Source: Ophioderma brevispina
Taxonomy: Eukaryota > Echinodermata > Ophiuroidea > Amphilepidida > Ophiodermatidae
Assembly: GCA_023653785.1 (NCBI GenBank)
Contig: JAMKCH010084935.1
Coordinates: 1 to 64,000 of the forward strand
Direction: 5' to 3'
Length of the DNA: 64,000 nucleotides
This document shows, one piece after another, positions 39,601 to 54,600 of this stretch. The notes under the pieces were generated by a model. The model saw only the letters and a program-made list of their open reading frames with translations, ran no database searches and was not told the origin of the DNA. Positions within the stretch are counted from its first letter, which is position 1, and each line of letters starts with the position of its first letter. The position numbers and the translations under genes are program-made.

Positions 39601-42600
39601 AATTGGCGGTTTAATTCGTCTAAGATAATGAATATTAATTTTTGCAAATGAAGGGTAATCCCTAGAATAACAAAGGATATGAAATAATTAATTTAAATAA
39701 CTCTAAGAGCTCATTATAAGCTAATGATTATTCACTGTCTCCCTAATATAACCATTGGTAGATTTATTATTTCGACAAACATTTCACTCATTTTACGAAT
39801 TTACATTATAGATTAAATGCATAGCTAACCATACCTTCATGGTTCAAGTATCAGAAGCGATTCCAAGAAAGAAGTTACCATCAGGACCTAACCATTCCTT
39901 TGTAATTTCCGTTGTCCCCCACCTCCACCTGTACCATATGACAAATAATATGGTCCTGTCTCCCCCCCGTATTCTAGCCATACTCTTGTCCACGCTAAGT
40001 ACTTCATTATAGGGGGCGCTCTGCAATTTCGTTTTAGAAACGCTTTTGTGGGTCCTATCTGTTTTAAGACAGCAAGTCCTTCGTGTCCCTCCTCTGACAA
40101 GCTGCAGCACTAGTTACACATATCTATAATAATCCCTTTTACTTTTCATTCCTCTTATACATCCTTATGTTTCCCCATTTCTATTCCCCCCTCATGAAAG
40201 GTCTATTTCAAAAGGACCGATCTCACTGTCGTTTCCCTTTGGCCATCTCCTCTTGTTCATCCATCTGTTCGGTAGAACATAGCATTCGCAATCATAAGAG
40301 GAACAGAATGTTAAGCATACTGACAACGTTGTACCCCGTAAAACTGCTTGGGGTTGGTCGAGTGAAAAGTGACACCCACAGATTATCGTCTGCAAATGTT
40401 CCACGCAAGATGCGGAAGAAGTCACTCTGAATCTTCGCAGCTTCCTCTTCCGGTGCTGGTTTAAGGGATCGGAATATTTTTCCTTCGCCTTTGTCTGTAG
40501 CAAGCCAATCAGCGCAGATAAATGCCCACCTTCATTAACATAAATGAGGAAAACTTTTCATTAGTTCAATAGACTGTATACCAACCCGCCTAAACTAAGC
40601 GAATTTCTTGCACCATGTATTTCAATTTTCGTTGTACTTTTTCTTGACAGATTATTAGCACAATTACAACTTAATAAATCTTACATCAAGTTTTCCTTGT
40701 CCACTTAATAAATCTTACACCAAGCTATCATTGCATTTAATTCAATAAACAAATTTGCTAATCTCAATATTTTTCCAGTTCAACATGTTAAAAAATCGCA
40801 TTTGCTGCAAAAAAAATCACTGTGAAAGTACTTTCCTTAAGGATTCACAAACCCTATCTGATCTATTCCTTACTTTTCTCCTGTTGCAAATCAGAGATCC
40901 AACCCAATCCAGGTACCAGTTAGCGAAGCCTGCCTCACCGGTGTTATCATGCCAGATAAGGAGGCTTTGTAGTGCACCAACAGATCGGGGAAGTTTCAGT
41001 ACGTAGTGATTCAGTGTGCCATCATCAAGTGCTGTCAGAAAGACAATACGTTCTTCATTCATTTAGATGGTAATATTTAATAACAGTACGGCAGCAGGGT
41101 ATATGGCGTGGTCAAAATTCAAGATTGATAATCTATTATTGTTAAAATGGAAAATGTTGCCACACTTTGTCCGATTGGGGGAGCGAATCCCTCTCCCTCG
41201 AGGCAATGTTGATCCTAGTCACGTTGTCAGCAGCCTCGTCTGGTCCCCCAACGTTGATTGATATGGTAAGAGACCTCTACTCTCTAATCAACAATTAATG
41301 AAGATCTCAGTTGTGAGCACGGAGACTGTTTCAATATATTATATCGAGTATGGCAAGTGTTTTCCACGGTTGTAGGTCATGAGCATTAGTATAGGATGTC
41401 CCAGAATGATCAGTACCCATGTTTTATCAACGACATTTGGTTAATTAGTTTAATTTTCAAATTAACCATACCATAATCTTTCATTAGAATTTTGAATTAT
41501 GAGAATCGGACTTGTCAAAGTAAAAATACACTCGATGATATCAGTGATGCTGATTTAACCATTTGGGGACAGTGAAACAAATGCATTTGTGTGTGTTAAT
41601 CCTCATCTTACCAAACCTTTTTGTAACACCCTTTAATAATTTCAAGAATACCAAAATTGGACTATACGCTACTATGGTAACAGCTTTTATTTAAGAGAGG
41701 AAAACGAAAGTTCAAAATGTATTTAACCGTAGATTTCATGCAATCTTCAAAGATTATGACCCTACCAGAAATCCGTCAGAATCGCATAAGAGTCTTTGCC
41801 CCGTGTTACCACGATCACCAACCATATCAAATCTGACAGTAGATCTGGTACCAGCATTAGTAGCAAACCCAGTGTGAACAGATACCGTGTAGAAATAACC
41901 GTGTCCATGCTGATTGTCCACCAGGGGATGAGCTGACCACTGTTAATATAAACAAATTTGTCTTGAATGGTGCAAGGAATTACGTTACCTGCCATGGAAA
42001 TATAGGTACTTTAAATTATATAACAAAGTGGGAACAACATGTCAGTTTTATTCTATAAACAAGGTGCTGGCACAAGCGGCTAGTTGAAGACGAGTTTCCT
42101 TGTTAAAGAGGGACGAACCGACATTGGGCTTATAAGACCAGTGTCTACACACGTACGCCACGCAATCTGAGTCGGCAGAAGGTTGTCCCTATTGTAATAC
42201 TTAAAATACATTAATGAAATAAAGCAGCCACCAGCGGTATCTAGCGATTACGCAACCTCTCTGTGAGGGAGTTGCAAATTGAAATGTCGATAGCCTATTT
42301 TCTCTTTCGGGTCCTGTCAAATTTAAAGGTCCAGGAAATGAGATGAATAAACCTACTCCAAACTTGTATGGGACATTCCATTCCACTAAACAGAGCCAGA
42401 AACAAATACACTACCAGTGTCATCACCAACCCAAATATTGAATGCTTTCTAGTCCCTCCTTGTAGACTTGACACAAACCACATCATTCTATTGCATTTCC
42501 TGGGACCTTTAACACGCTGGGCGGTCACTCTTACTCATGCACGCTTACTCTCAACAATAATATATAGGACGATCATCAACGTAAGCGCATTGTAGAAATC

Positions 42601-45600
42601 GCAAGAACAGAATGTGTAGAGTCTGTGGGCTGAGTGTTTCAGGTCCTAGGGGATATCCTAGGCCACCGGTGAAAAAAACTGCGCATTGCCCATATTACTT
42701 AGCGGACTCGGTTCCAATTCACCTATTAGCATGCTCGGATAATCATAATCACCTCAAAGCGCACAAACCACATACTTAACACTTAAGTGACCAAGGGGTT
42801 TTCACTCCCGTTGGTGCCCAAGGGGGGGGGGGGGGGGGTTCCATGGGACCCCACACTAAGGAAACCACTTTCCCGAGGGAATTTTTGCACGAAATTTATA
42901 CCACCTGTGAAGGATCATAAGACAACCCCAAATCAGCAATAAAAAAAATGAGATTTGTTATTTTGGGTGCAAATTAGGGGCAAAACATTGTTTTCAAAAC
43001 ACGCAAAAATTGGGCAAAAAGACGGAAAATTCAAATGAGCCTTGCACTTACATCAAACATTTTGAAAACTTATTTTATGTTAATATCTATTCTAGAAGAC
43101 CCAAATTACTTATATTTAACACAAAACCAGCAGTTTTAGGGAATCCTGTATTTTTTACGGGTGTTGCAAAATACACGTCATTTTCCCATAGAGTTTGTAC
43201 AGTAACGGTTTGGTAACGTACATGATGAAATTGTTTGTTTTCTGTTTTCAGCACATAAAGGGTTAATTATTTTTAATGTTACTAATAATTGTTTACTTAC
43301 ATGTATGTGTGAACTAATATCAGCAAAAAAAATTTGCTTTGGTTCTCGGTTTCTTATTCTTATTTTTAAAATATTCTCAAATGACTTCCGTTAGTGCCCA
43401 AGGGGGGGGTTCCATGGGACCCCCACTAATTATCTCATTAACGGCTTGGCCGATTTTAATTATTTTGGTATGAAAAGAAGCGCACTTAAAAGTCAGACAA
43501 TTACAAAAAATTTCGGCGCAAAAATCCCACGCGTAAAGCGGCCAGCGCGAAAACAAATTTTGGGGGTCCCTAGGAACCCCCCTCCTTGGTCACTTAAGTG
43601 TTAACCTACAACAAAACACCCACAGTACATACACGAACGTCAATATTGTCATTTTGAATGCGCACAAAAGCCAACCTGCCAGCGCCCTATGTGGCACACT
43701 ACACAAGAAAGTGCTAGCAATTCAGCTGATATAACGTCCTTGCCAAACCCGCGATTTGGTAGCAATTGGGCGACTTGAGAAGGCTTACCGCGACGCCCAA
43801 AATTTTTACCGCGATTTCTTGGTCAATTTTTTAATGCACGATTTTTTAATATGGAACTTCCGGTGTTGCCCGCGACTTTTTAGCGATTTGGGCGACTTTC
43901 CGACCCCAATTACCGCGATTAGGGCAAAATATTTTGGCAACCCTGCATACAGATTAAAGACTACTTGGTTGATGAGGAGACGTCTTCCCTTATAGACCGG
44001 CAGCCCAGAAGGTTTTGATCAAACGAACGAGATACCAATATCTGAATACGGGAAAATTCAGAGAAAAATATAACATTTGCAAATATGAATGACCTTTAGC
44101 TTATTTTTCCAATATCTTGGAAAGGAGGCACCACACGCATGTGACCCAATTGACTTTTTACTCCTGGTTATCTAAGGAATGATTTGAGCTATATTATATA
44201 AGATTTAGAGCAGTTCAAACATTTGACCCCCATAGTAACTTTACCCCTCTCCTGGGGCCACACGCACCAGCGGGTCTCCGGCAGATATTCATCATACTAT
44301 AATTTGGCTAATGTTGTATGTATGTATCTTCGCAAAAGGCTCCCTCAGTTTCGATCACATTGCGCCAAATTCGCATGAAAGGTGCATGAAGATACCGGAC
44401 GTGTTCTAAACTATATGGACGAAATCCGTTCAGAAATGGCTGAAAAAACAGCGAAAATGTGCTCAGTTGCTATGGTAAATTACCATTTGTTTGTAAGCGT
44501 TACTAAGCGGCGAGTATGCGTGTTGCGTTGCGCCGGGCGAGCCCGTGCGGTTGCGCGTGAGACGCTCGATGCGGTACGCATGTAACAGGCGCCTTATAGT
44601 GCAATACAGCTCGGTGTGCAAAATAGTGTGGGTAAAGAAGGTAAAGAAAGAAAATGGTCAATAACAGGTCATATTATTTCGCTTTGATTGTGGTATGAAT
44701 GATGGAAATGCTGGAAACTACGGGAACTTGAGTTACGAAAAAAATACAATTACGGGATGTTGTGACTGGGGAATTCATAAACTGCAGGATGACAAGAACT
44801 TTATACGGGTGTTTGAGCAGTTATGAGAAAAAAAGGATATGACGGGACCTCAGTACGGGTCAGCGCACGGGGAGTACTTTTGAGAAAAAAAGTTTAAACA
44901 CAGAAACCTATATATTGACGTTTTTATTATTTACAAAAATATGAGAAAAAATAAAATATAGGCCTACGGAATGTTATATGAGATTAAATATTCAGGTGTC
45001 GTTTCCTTAGTTAGAAATTGGCAACTACGTACATTAGCTACAGGATATGATAGGTACGGGAAATTGAGTTATTTGTGTTAAAAAAACAACAAAATGTTGT
45101 GACTCGGGGGAGTCCTAAAGTTCAGGATGACGGGTAATTTATACGGGACTAACGGGAGTTTGAGAAATTGTTAGCTGTTGCTACATTTCACTGTGTATGT
45201 GTATTTAACCGGTGTTGGTTTGCACAGTGGTCATTGTCAGCCATGTTTATCACTTTCAGTATCACTTCAGGTCAGTGATCAAATCGAGGTAGTTTCGTTT
45301 GATCGTTTCTGTTTCAGTGATCGCTCCCATTTCAGTGATCGCTCCCATTCACTCAACTAGCGGGAGCCCGCGCGAAGCGCGGGCCTCCCGCTAGTATTTA
45401 CAAAAGTTATATTTTTATCTGAATTTTCCCGTGTTCAGAGATTGGTATCTCGTTCGTTTGATCAAAACCTTCTGCGCTGCTGCTCTATTAGCCGTTTTTG
45501 TGCTCGTTTCCCTCCTCAGTCTGACGTTAATCTAAGTGAACGTATAATCTATCAGAGCTGATATGCACGTTCCCTCTATATAATCAAACACTTTATAGGA

Positions 45601-48600
45601 TTGAGGTAGTGTCAATATGAAAGAAATAGGGCTAGTAAATTGGTTGATCAATAAGGTTATTTAGCTGTTAATCCAAAGGTGTAGACCCAAGTAGATAAAT
45701 CCTGGCCAACACAGCCATTTTAATATTTTCAGCAGTAGCAAATGGGGATTCCCAAAGAGTTTTTAAAAATTGGGGGCCCCTTCAAAAAATGTGCTAATAT
45801 TTCTTTAATGCGATTTAGAGTACTACATTTTTGTTTGGATTAAATAAGTTCTGTTTTAGTCCTGCAGGTAATCATAGTCGGTCTCTGTAGACGACAACGG
45901 AATAAATCGTGAAACTAATGTTGTGTTAAGAGTCCACTGAATCGATTGCCCTATTGTTCCCATTGTTCCCGGGCTGTGAGACCGGCAGACCATTATCTCC
46001 TGCCACAAACAAGCCGGTCGGGCATGTGTTCCATGGTTCCCAAGCTCAATCCAAAAAACCAGAGGAAGAGTGAATACTACTTTTATTCATCAGTACTTCA
46101 TATTCAAACTAAATTTTAATTGAGTATACATCCCAGCGAGTGGGCCTGCGGGGATTTGTTGGCACTGAGCAACCTCTCTGACCTGCACTCCTAGGCAACA
46201 TAATTTTGAATACTCTACCAACCCTTAAGACGTAATATATTTTTCAAACAAAACATGCACAAGGCACACTTACCTTACAATCCTCTGCCACCCCCCCCAC
46301 TTTTTTCTCTGTGGGTTCCCAGAATACACATGTATGTACATAGGTTTCGAACGTCCAAATTTCAAGGTACATGCTTTGTACCACATATACTTCATTACAA
46401 CTTCAATGTCGTATTAACTAATGCCACTTCTACTACTTTGATTCCAGGTGATGTCTTGGTGGCTTCGATGGAACAAACCGATTCAAGATCTGTAACAAAC
46501 TTTGTGTGTGCCGTCTGCACGAAACATTACATATTGGTCGTGCCTGTCGCTTGACGGTGAATGTCGCGCTGCGTGAATAGACCTGAATACACGTGCCTTC
46601 TTGACAGTCCGCTTTTGGATTACAACTTCACTCGTGAGCAACCGGTTTAATCCAGTAGAAATGATATCAAGATCATTTTCAAGATCCATTGGGAAACTTC
46701 CCTCCTGTTCTGGAGGCTTTCTTCTCGACGTGTCCCTTTGGAAGGCTACATCAGTTCACTCCAGCAACCATAATGAAATGGACCTGACCAGGCGTTTTCG
46801 TTTCGCACTTCTAGGGATTGCACGGGTTGGTCATCATACAACTTCTGATAGGGGTTTCTTGTGACGGCGAGCAATCTATCCAGAGAAAGAAAGCAATGAG
46901 AAAGAGGCACAGAGTAAGTGAACAGAGTGATCTTTAAACCTTAACGTATCAGATTTGGGGTAATTTTGTTCCAGCTCAGCGCCGGTAAGGAGAGAAGGGG
47001 GCCCCCTATAATTATCATTGTTAATTTCACATCATTTTGAAATTGGTGTTTTAGAACTATTTTATCATGTCCGCAAGCGTTGATATCCTAAAAAACACTT
47101 GTATCAAGCAGCTGGGTGACTGTCATTATGTTTCGTTACTGAAGTGGGATTTAAAGGTTGCGAAATATATTTATACAATGGCGACGATATCGCTCAAATC
47201 AACTCACTGGCCCATATCAATTACATTTATCTACCAAACAGACCTCTACAACTTCCCTTTGGCATATAGCTAGAAAACCGCTATTTGAGCAACTTTTTCG
47301 CATCATCCACAAAAGATTTGGATGAAGAAAATTTTGGAGAAAAAAGCACTTGAAATTGAATATTTAGGAGATTTAATTTCAAATTTGCCGTTGGCCATCA
47401 TCGCTTCATCAAGAGCACAGTAGTTGTTTTGCATGGGAAGAGTAAATAGTAGCGTAGTTGATGTCTTGTTACAGAGATGACTAGTAAAATTTTAGCTCGT
47501 CAACCCACTGCCGACCTGGCTGCTTTGAGCCGGTAGTGCGATTTTTGTATTTGAAGCAGACTAGGGCTAGTCTAGGGCATGGCACTATGATCTGACGATT
47601 CACGTATTGTGTATTGGTCGTGATGTTAACATAGGCACTAGTTGAAGTATACCATATCCCCATTATACATTTGTTCTGTCAAAAATGTCCATATGCTCAC
47701 CATACTGGGGCTATCTACACGAGTGGATCAATGTGGCTTGCATGGACATGGTGTATTACTACATAGGAGTACTGCACAGGCCATGCACTGCAGTGTATAC
47801 TCTGTTTGGTCTGAGTCATTGAGGGTGACTCTGCATTCACTTTTAGCCATTTCGATTGTGTCCGCCTTTATTCACGTGCGTGGTTGCAATGGAAAGGTCG
47901 CGCATTCGTGTCTATGGTTGGGCAAACCTAACGCCACAAGTGACGTCACCCTCAAACATTGAGATCGAATATAAGGAACGCAGATAGGAACACTCCTCTA
48001 GCGGCAGTTTCTATTGTCGTCACACCTGGCGCCGCTTAAATAACTCAACGATTCCTTACGCACGACGTTCACAAGCACTTACTCGATAGATTTGTTTTAG
48101 CGCATGTCGCAACAGCATGCTGTTACGGCATGAAAATGTGCATCGTGCAGACAGTCCAACGCACTTTCACACACATCTGGATCTTTGAAGTACCACTACA
48201 TTGTTGCGGATCTGGTGCCCTGTTTAGATAGCCCATCTGTATTGTTTCGGTCTTACATTTCCCTTGTGAACATGACATCTGGTGGTCTGGAACATTCCCC
48301 TCAGTGTATGACACGATTTTGGCGCAATCGTTGCGATTGACGCGTGACGCGCCCCAGTGGCAATCGACGCTGGAACATCGAAAGATGGTCGAGAGTTTTA
48401 GAAATTTACCACTCATTTATGTTGAAATGCAATCGATTTGACGTCGTTCTTAAAACGTCGATTCAAATTGCAATTTCGACGTACATTTAATAAAAACCGT
48501 CCGCCTGGTTTCGACGTGCCAACGTCGTTTCGACGTGCACTAAACGACTATTCCCGCTGTGGGCACTACGATGGGAGTTTAGAACAGCCGGACCCGTTCG

Positions 48601-51600
48601 GACTCAATTGGCGAGTTCGAGTCACTCAGACTTGGCTCATTCTCGTGGACTCGGACTCTGGTCCCATTGCCTCGAACCTCATGGCCCCATGCATGGACTT
48701 GGATTCGCGGCAGACTCAGACCTGCCGGACTCTGACTCAATTGAACCCCAGTGTACTCTTATCTAAATCAGAGAAAATAATATTAAAGACTCCAAATGCA
48801 CCATTCTCCCTAAATTTTGTGAATGCTCAAATCAAAAACAAAGATAAATTGGAACTGAATAGAGGCTGATGGTATTGTTTCAGTACATCCAGCACGAGCA
48901 AGCATGAAGAAGGGCGGTTACAACGCCAGAGACTTAGCGGAAAAGCGTTTGAAGATCGTACTCGCGTGGAGTTTTTTAATAGCTGATTGAAGATCCACGC
49001 GCTCTCTTTAGCATCTTATTGATAAGCGCATGCGCACAAACAAATTGTGTTGCCTAGTCAAGAAGTGGTCGCTGTTGGACCGAAATTGCTGAATTAATAC
49101 CCTTCATCACCGCCTGGTATCCAGAAAAAGAGAAAACCAGTCTCTCTAGGAAAAAAGCAAGCTCACAGCATGCCTACATTCAATGACAATTACAAAGGAA
49201 TGTTTTGCATAGCTGATCCTTTCGTTAGGAGCTTGTAGTGACGGCCTCCATAGACATTCGTCCTGCATAAGCTAAAAAAGAGACTACATGAGGCAGCCCT
49301 TTTATAACAATACCTAAATACCTATGTAGTTGCAATGAGTGCTAAGATTTGGAAGACATATCCCGCGTTAGCAACTTAAAACCCAGAAACCGCAGACTTT
49401 GGAATATAACACAACGGTCCGCATCTTAAATAATAAAGCATGGCCCATTGCCGCGCTATTTATATCATGAGCAGTCCAATCTCACTATATGAGCTATTCT
49501 ATTACCTCTTGCTGCCCGTTATTGAAAATGCAGCCATTCTGATTGGTCAGTTGACTGCCCATTATTCTGCAATAATGGGTTGCCAAATGCATTTTCCTTA
49601 TAAATGAAGCTTTTTTTAGGTATAGAATAGAAATAAAGGTTTGCAGTGTCTTTATGTATGGACTCATAATGTAATCCTCGGCCAGAAAAACTTTCAAATA
49701 TGGGCTCGGCTGCCGCCTCCGCCCATTATTTAGTTTTTTCTGACCTCGACACATTATTCGCCCATAATGACACTGCAAACCCTTTATTTCTTAATAAAAC
49801 TCTCAATTCCCTAAATTTAGTTCAAATATGTTTTTAATTCACCAGTATATTACGCAAATACACCCCCTGTGTTTTGCATGATCTATGGATACCCAGACAT
49901 ACACATACATGGTCAGCTGTTATTAACACGTGTACATCCAAGGGACTGTAACTGGTCATTTGGGTAGATTAGCGTACCTCATTGTGTCTATGTTGGTATG
50001 GGTGTGTTGTTGTTTTTTGGCAATTCCTTTAGTGTTTAAGGCCCCAGAAAACAAAATGCAAAATCATGTGTACCCCCCCCCACCCCATACCAGAATGCCA
50101 CACATCTGATATTTGCTAATTAATATCCGTTCAAAGCGCATTCGTGGTTCTTGGGGAGGGAAGGGTTCATATCGGAAATTTCAATTACAATTGAAGCGTA
50201 TATAATTTTACATAAAAAGCACCTTTTGGGGAAATTATGTAAAGTGATGTTTTTTTTTGAAAACTAACAAAAGGTAACTTTGAGCATGTCGCTTTTTATG
50301 CGGAACGTTTCAAATTTATCCTTTTTCATGAATCTATAGAGGGCTTCCTTCATTTCCTTATCCGGGCGATGTCCTTTCCTCTTAAAAAACAAACGAAATT
50401 ATGCTTTTACAAATAAAACTCAAACTAAAGTAAAACTGCATTTTATAGACAAAATATCGATCCAAATACATTTTGTACGCACCCGTTGATTTTACTTTAG
50501 ATCTAGCAAAAAAGTTCTCAAGAAACTACTTTGTGTGATGAATTCAAACGTTAGAGTCATGACGAGGTTCTAAGATGCTGCACTAAGACTTTGGAACACC
50601 CTTTCTTCCCTATTACATTCGTCATGCAGCCTCACTGGCAACGTAACGTAATACGTAACTTGTAAATTGTATTTAAATGTACAAGTGTTGGCAAGAGTGC
50701 GAGGCACAAATTGAAGATGGCCCTCTCCATGCATAAATACATCAGTTATTGCACATGTAACCATTATAAACATCAAAAAAATCAATTATTTGAAATGAAA
50801 TTGACGGTATGTTTCAAGCAAAATGTCACTTTAAACATCACTATCATTGGCAAAAACTTACTGATACGCCAATGACGGAGTCTGAATGAGCAAAACGAAA
50901 GAAAACTTGCTGTAATGCTAACTGAGCTATCAATATAGGTCCCATAGGCCTGACCCTGTTCCTCCTCTAACGTAATTCTTCTGTCAGTCTCAGCGGTAGT
51001 GTAGAATGCCATTTTGGCAAAAAGAGTGGTATGTACTTGAGGATGTTCTCCTGGCCACATTGTCATAAGAACGTTACTTATGACCATTGACTCCAAGTAT
51101 TCTAGGATCTCATTTAACTTCTCAGCCTGCAAAAAGATATTAAACCACAAAAAATAATTGCTGTATACTTTGTCCAAAAAAACGCAACACTTAATGCCAG
51201 GCACCATAAATTTTTAACAAAAGCATATGACGACTTGTTCGTTATTGTAAGGTAAGATAGGACTGTTAGCTAATGTCCCTGAAAAGTTTGTAAAGGTATA
51301 GGACTTATTATATTCGACGAAACAAAACGAAACGAAACGGGCTCAGTGCACCCATTGGATTACACGCTTTATTCCGTCATAGTATAAAATTATGATAACG
51401 GAATAAAGTGTGTAATCCAATGGGTGCACTGAGCCTGTTTCGTTTCGTTTCGTCGAATATCATAAGCGCAGGTATAGTCAATAGTTTTAAGATATGACCC
51501 CAGAAATCAAGTAACCTGCAGTACCCATTTTATCAAATTGAGGCGTAACTACAATTTAATATAAATACGGTACTGTACTTTTTGCATGCAGAACCACCAA

Positions 51601-54600
51601 TATGAATCTTTTTTTATAAATGGCAGGTGCTGCAACAAATATTAACGTATGAATGTTTCCATTAATAATAACAACTTATAAACATGTATTTTAACACACT
51701 CATAACATGAATTTAGGAATGTATGCTCAACAATTGTCCAAATTAGACGGCATTGGATTAAAGCTTATCAATCATCATCGTATTGTGACAGCACACACAG
51801 TTATCTTAACCCAACATTGAATGACAAAATGAATATACTGATATTGTTATTGAGTTTTTCATTGAAAAGCATCTTGGTAACATAACCGTGAAATCCCACC
51901 CACGATTATGCTAAGGACCGTTATACTTGTCTCATGCCGTATGTGCTAGTCTATATTTATTGCACACCACTATTGCTAAATATTGTTTGTTAATATTACA
52001 TACCGTGATGGATATTTCTTCAGTGGTTTCATTTTGAATGCTATAGCTATTGTTTTTTTCTTGCACCGCAGAAGGACTCGTCGTTGATATTTCTGAGCAT
52101 ACATGCTGGTTGTTTGCATCCACAACAACTATATTGATGAAATGCAGTAAGGATAGAACACCTAGAAATATGCAAGACATAAATTAATTACAATATAACA
52201 CTATGGTACAGGCAAACAGGCGGGGAGTCCACAGCACATTTAATTTGGATGAAAGTCTGATTTTTATCTTTAACATTCGATTTTTTAATGTTATTTTACA
52301 AATTGATAACCTATTACTCCATAGGTTTCAATATGAATGTATTATTATAGTATAAATGTTCAGTATTTTATTCATAAGTTTAACAACAACAAAATAATAA
52401 TTTCCTGGAACTAGTACATAATGTTATTCCTTCTGTAGACCTTAAGAGCATTATTCCGATAGCACTGAAATACATTTGTAGAATCCTATAACAAAACACC
52501 ACCTGGATGTTCATATCGCGATGGAAAACACAGGTAATACGGGGCTGTTTTGTTGTTGTTGTAGTTGTTGTTCGCTTGTTGTAAATTTATATTTCATGAC
52601 TCCTGCAGATTTTCAGCCCAACCGAGTATTTGCATGAGTGATTCAATGTTTCTGAAACATTTTTTTCCAAACCTCATAAAATGGTCAGGGTTAGGGTATG
52701 GTTTGGAGCAAGGGTTAGGGTACAGTCTCTTTCACTCTATCGCTCTCTCTCTCTCTTTATCGCTCTAAGTGCCATCGTAGGCGATCGCATGCGACCATGT
52801 TTTGCTACAACACTCTTCTTTGCTTTCTCAGTCAGCTTCACTTCTTGATGTTTGATACCGCTTTCTCCTAACCACATATTTAAACTAGTCAACCAAAATC
52901 ATGCTTTTCCTTCCTCGGTTCCTTTTCCTTCCATTGGTCTAGTCAGTGGCAAATTCTCCAGACCATCTTTTCTAATTCATGTCCCAAGAATCTTATCTGT
53001 TTAGTTCTTATATCCCTGATCAGTTTCCTATCCACTACAGCTCGTTGAAGCGCATCTTCATTAATTTACTGATTCAGTCTGTCTGTCCAAGAAACCATCA
53101 TTATTCGCCTTAAGAACAACGTCTAACAACTCCAGCCGTTTTCTCATGTCAGATGATAATTGACCACGCTTCACATCCGTACAACATGATAGGATAAATA
53201 TAGCAACGTAACACCCGTATCCTGGTCTTTAAACTTAGTGTACAGTTTGATCTCCATAACATAGCTAGCATTTCTGGGATGGTAACTGTTAAGTTCAAGG
53301 AAGAAGAAGAAGAAAGAAGAGAAACTTGGTTGACGATCCGGTCTTTCATTTTCTTGAAAAAAAGTCCACCGCTTCAAAAATGACTCCCTTTCAACCAACG
53401 TTGTTCCATCTTTGATGCAACCAGAACTTGAGCATCATGTCCTCCTACCAGATATTTCATTTATCGTCCTATATCCCTGACATCCCTAGAGGAAAATCTG
53501 AAAATCACCGCAAAAAAGTGAAGTGGCTGTATTTTTGTTGTTAGATCTACGAGCACTTTTCCACTAATCCAAGGCAGGGGGCCGCTACGTGGTTTTTTTG
53601 TTAGTTGGATTTTGAAGGTTTAAGGGACGTTATTGATTTGAGAGTTTCTCTTGCATTTTCAGCTGTTTTGTATGCGTACGTCCGCAAAATCCCACTCAAA
53701 ATTCACTCGAGTTTCCCATCATGCCACCGCATCATTTACATCATCAGCTCTCTCTTTCAATATAATTGTCTAACTTAAAGGTGCATTCTTTATCTTACAT
53801 ACATATTAGGGGCGGCTAAAATGAATCGGTCGGAACTAGCGAACTACCGGTGGTGGAGTGTTTATACATTACACTGCAAAATACTGCGGTGAATTGTATG
53901 GGATACTTTCCAGCTTACCAAAGGAAAATTGCCTGTTGTATATCGTGGGAAGAGTGCCACTACCAGTGTAATTTCCAGTACAGTTTCCAGTACAGTTGCC
54001 ATAAGCAGTTCCGTTTCCTGACCCACTACCTGTTCCGTTTCCAGATCCACTACCTGTCCCGTCTCCAGATCCACTTCCTGATCCAGTTGAGAGCCAATCC
54101 CATCGCCACTCCCGTCACCACTTCCAGCATCATAGGTAACTCATACAAGATATCAATTGCAGTTTGTAAAGTAGGTATCATTGAATCTAAAAGGAAAAAC
54201 AAAAGGAACGGGATAGTGTTACAATTTAAGTCGAATGACATTAATAGTATCTTACAATTTATAACTTGCACGAAAGAAATACATCATGGTAGTTTTTTAT
54301 TATTGTCTGCATTGTTTCCATCATTTCAGTTGGGATGTGTTTCTCAGTATGGAAAACTGCCCCGAGTTTCTGCGGGAGGAGAGGAGTCTACTGATTTCTG
54401 CAAAAACAGGTCCAAAATTAAGAGGCCAAGAAATCCCAACTTAGTCGTCACCATTGATTAACACGTAAAAGTGAAAATCTTTACAAAAAAATCAGATTTG
54501 TTTATATGTTGTTAAGGATTTCAAGGATATTTATTCAAAACCTTCGTTCTGAAGAATCAATTCAATGTAAGGGTTACTTTTTTGTATGAATAACGGACGA

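Noticed and set aside
48438..48869. 143-codon plus-strand open frame
   Set aside because: Composition is not distinctive, no motif, opposite strand to the host gene; kept only as unassigned.
52680..52730. Two GGGTTAGGGT motifs resembling telomere repeats
   Set aside because: Only two short, separated motifs in a CT/GT-rich stretch; not an interstitial telomere array.
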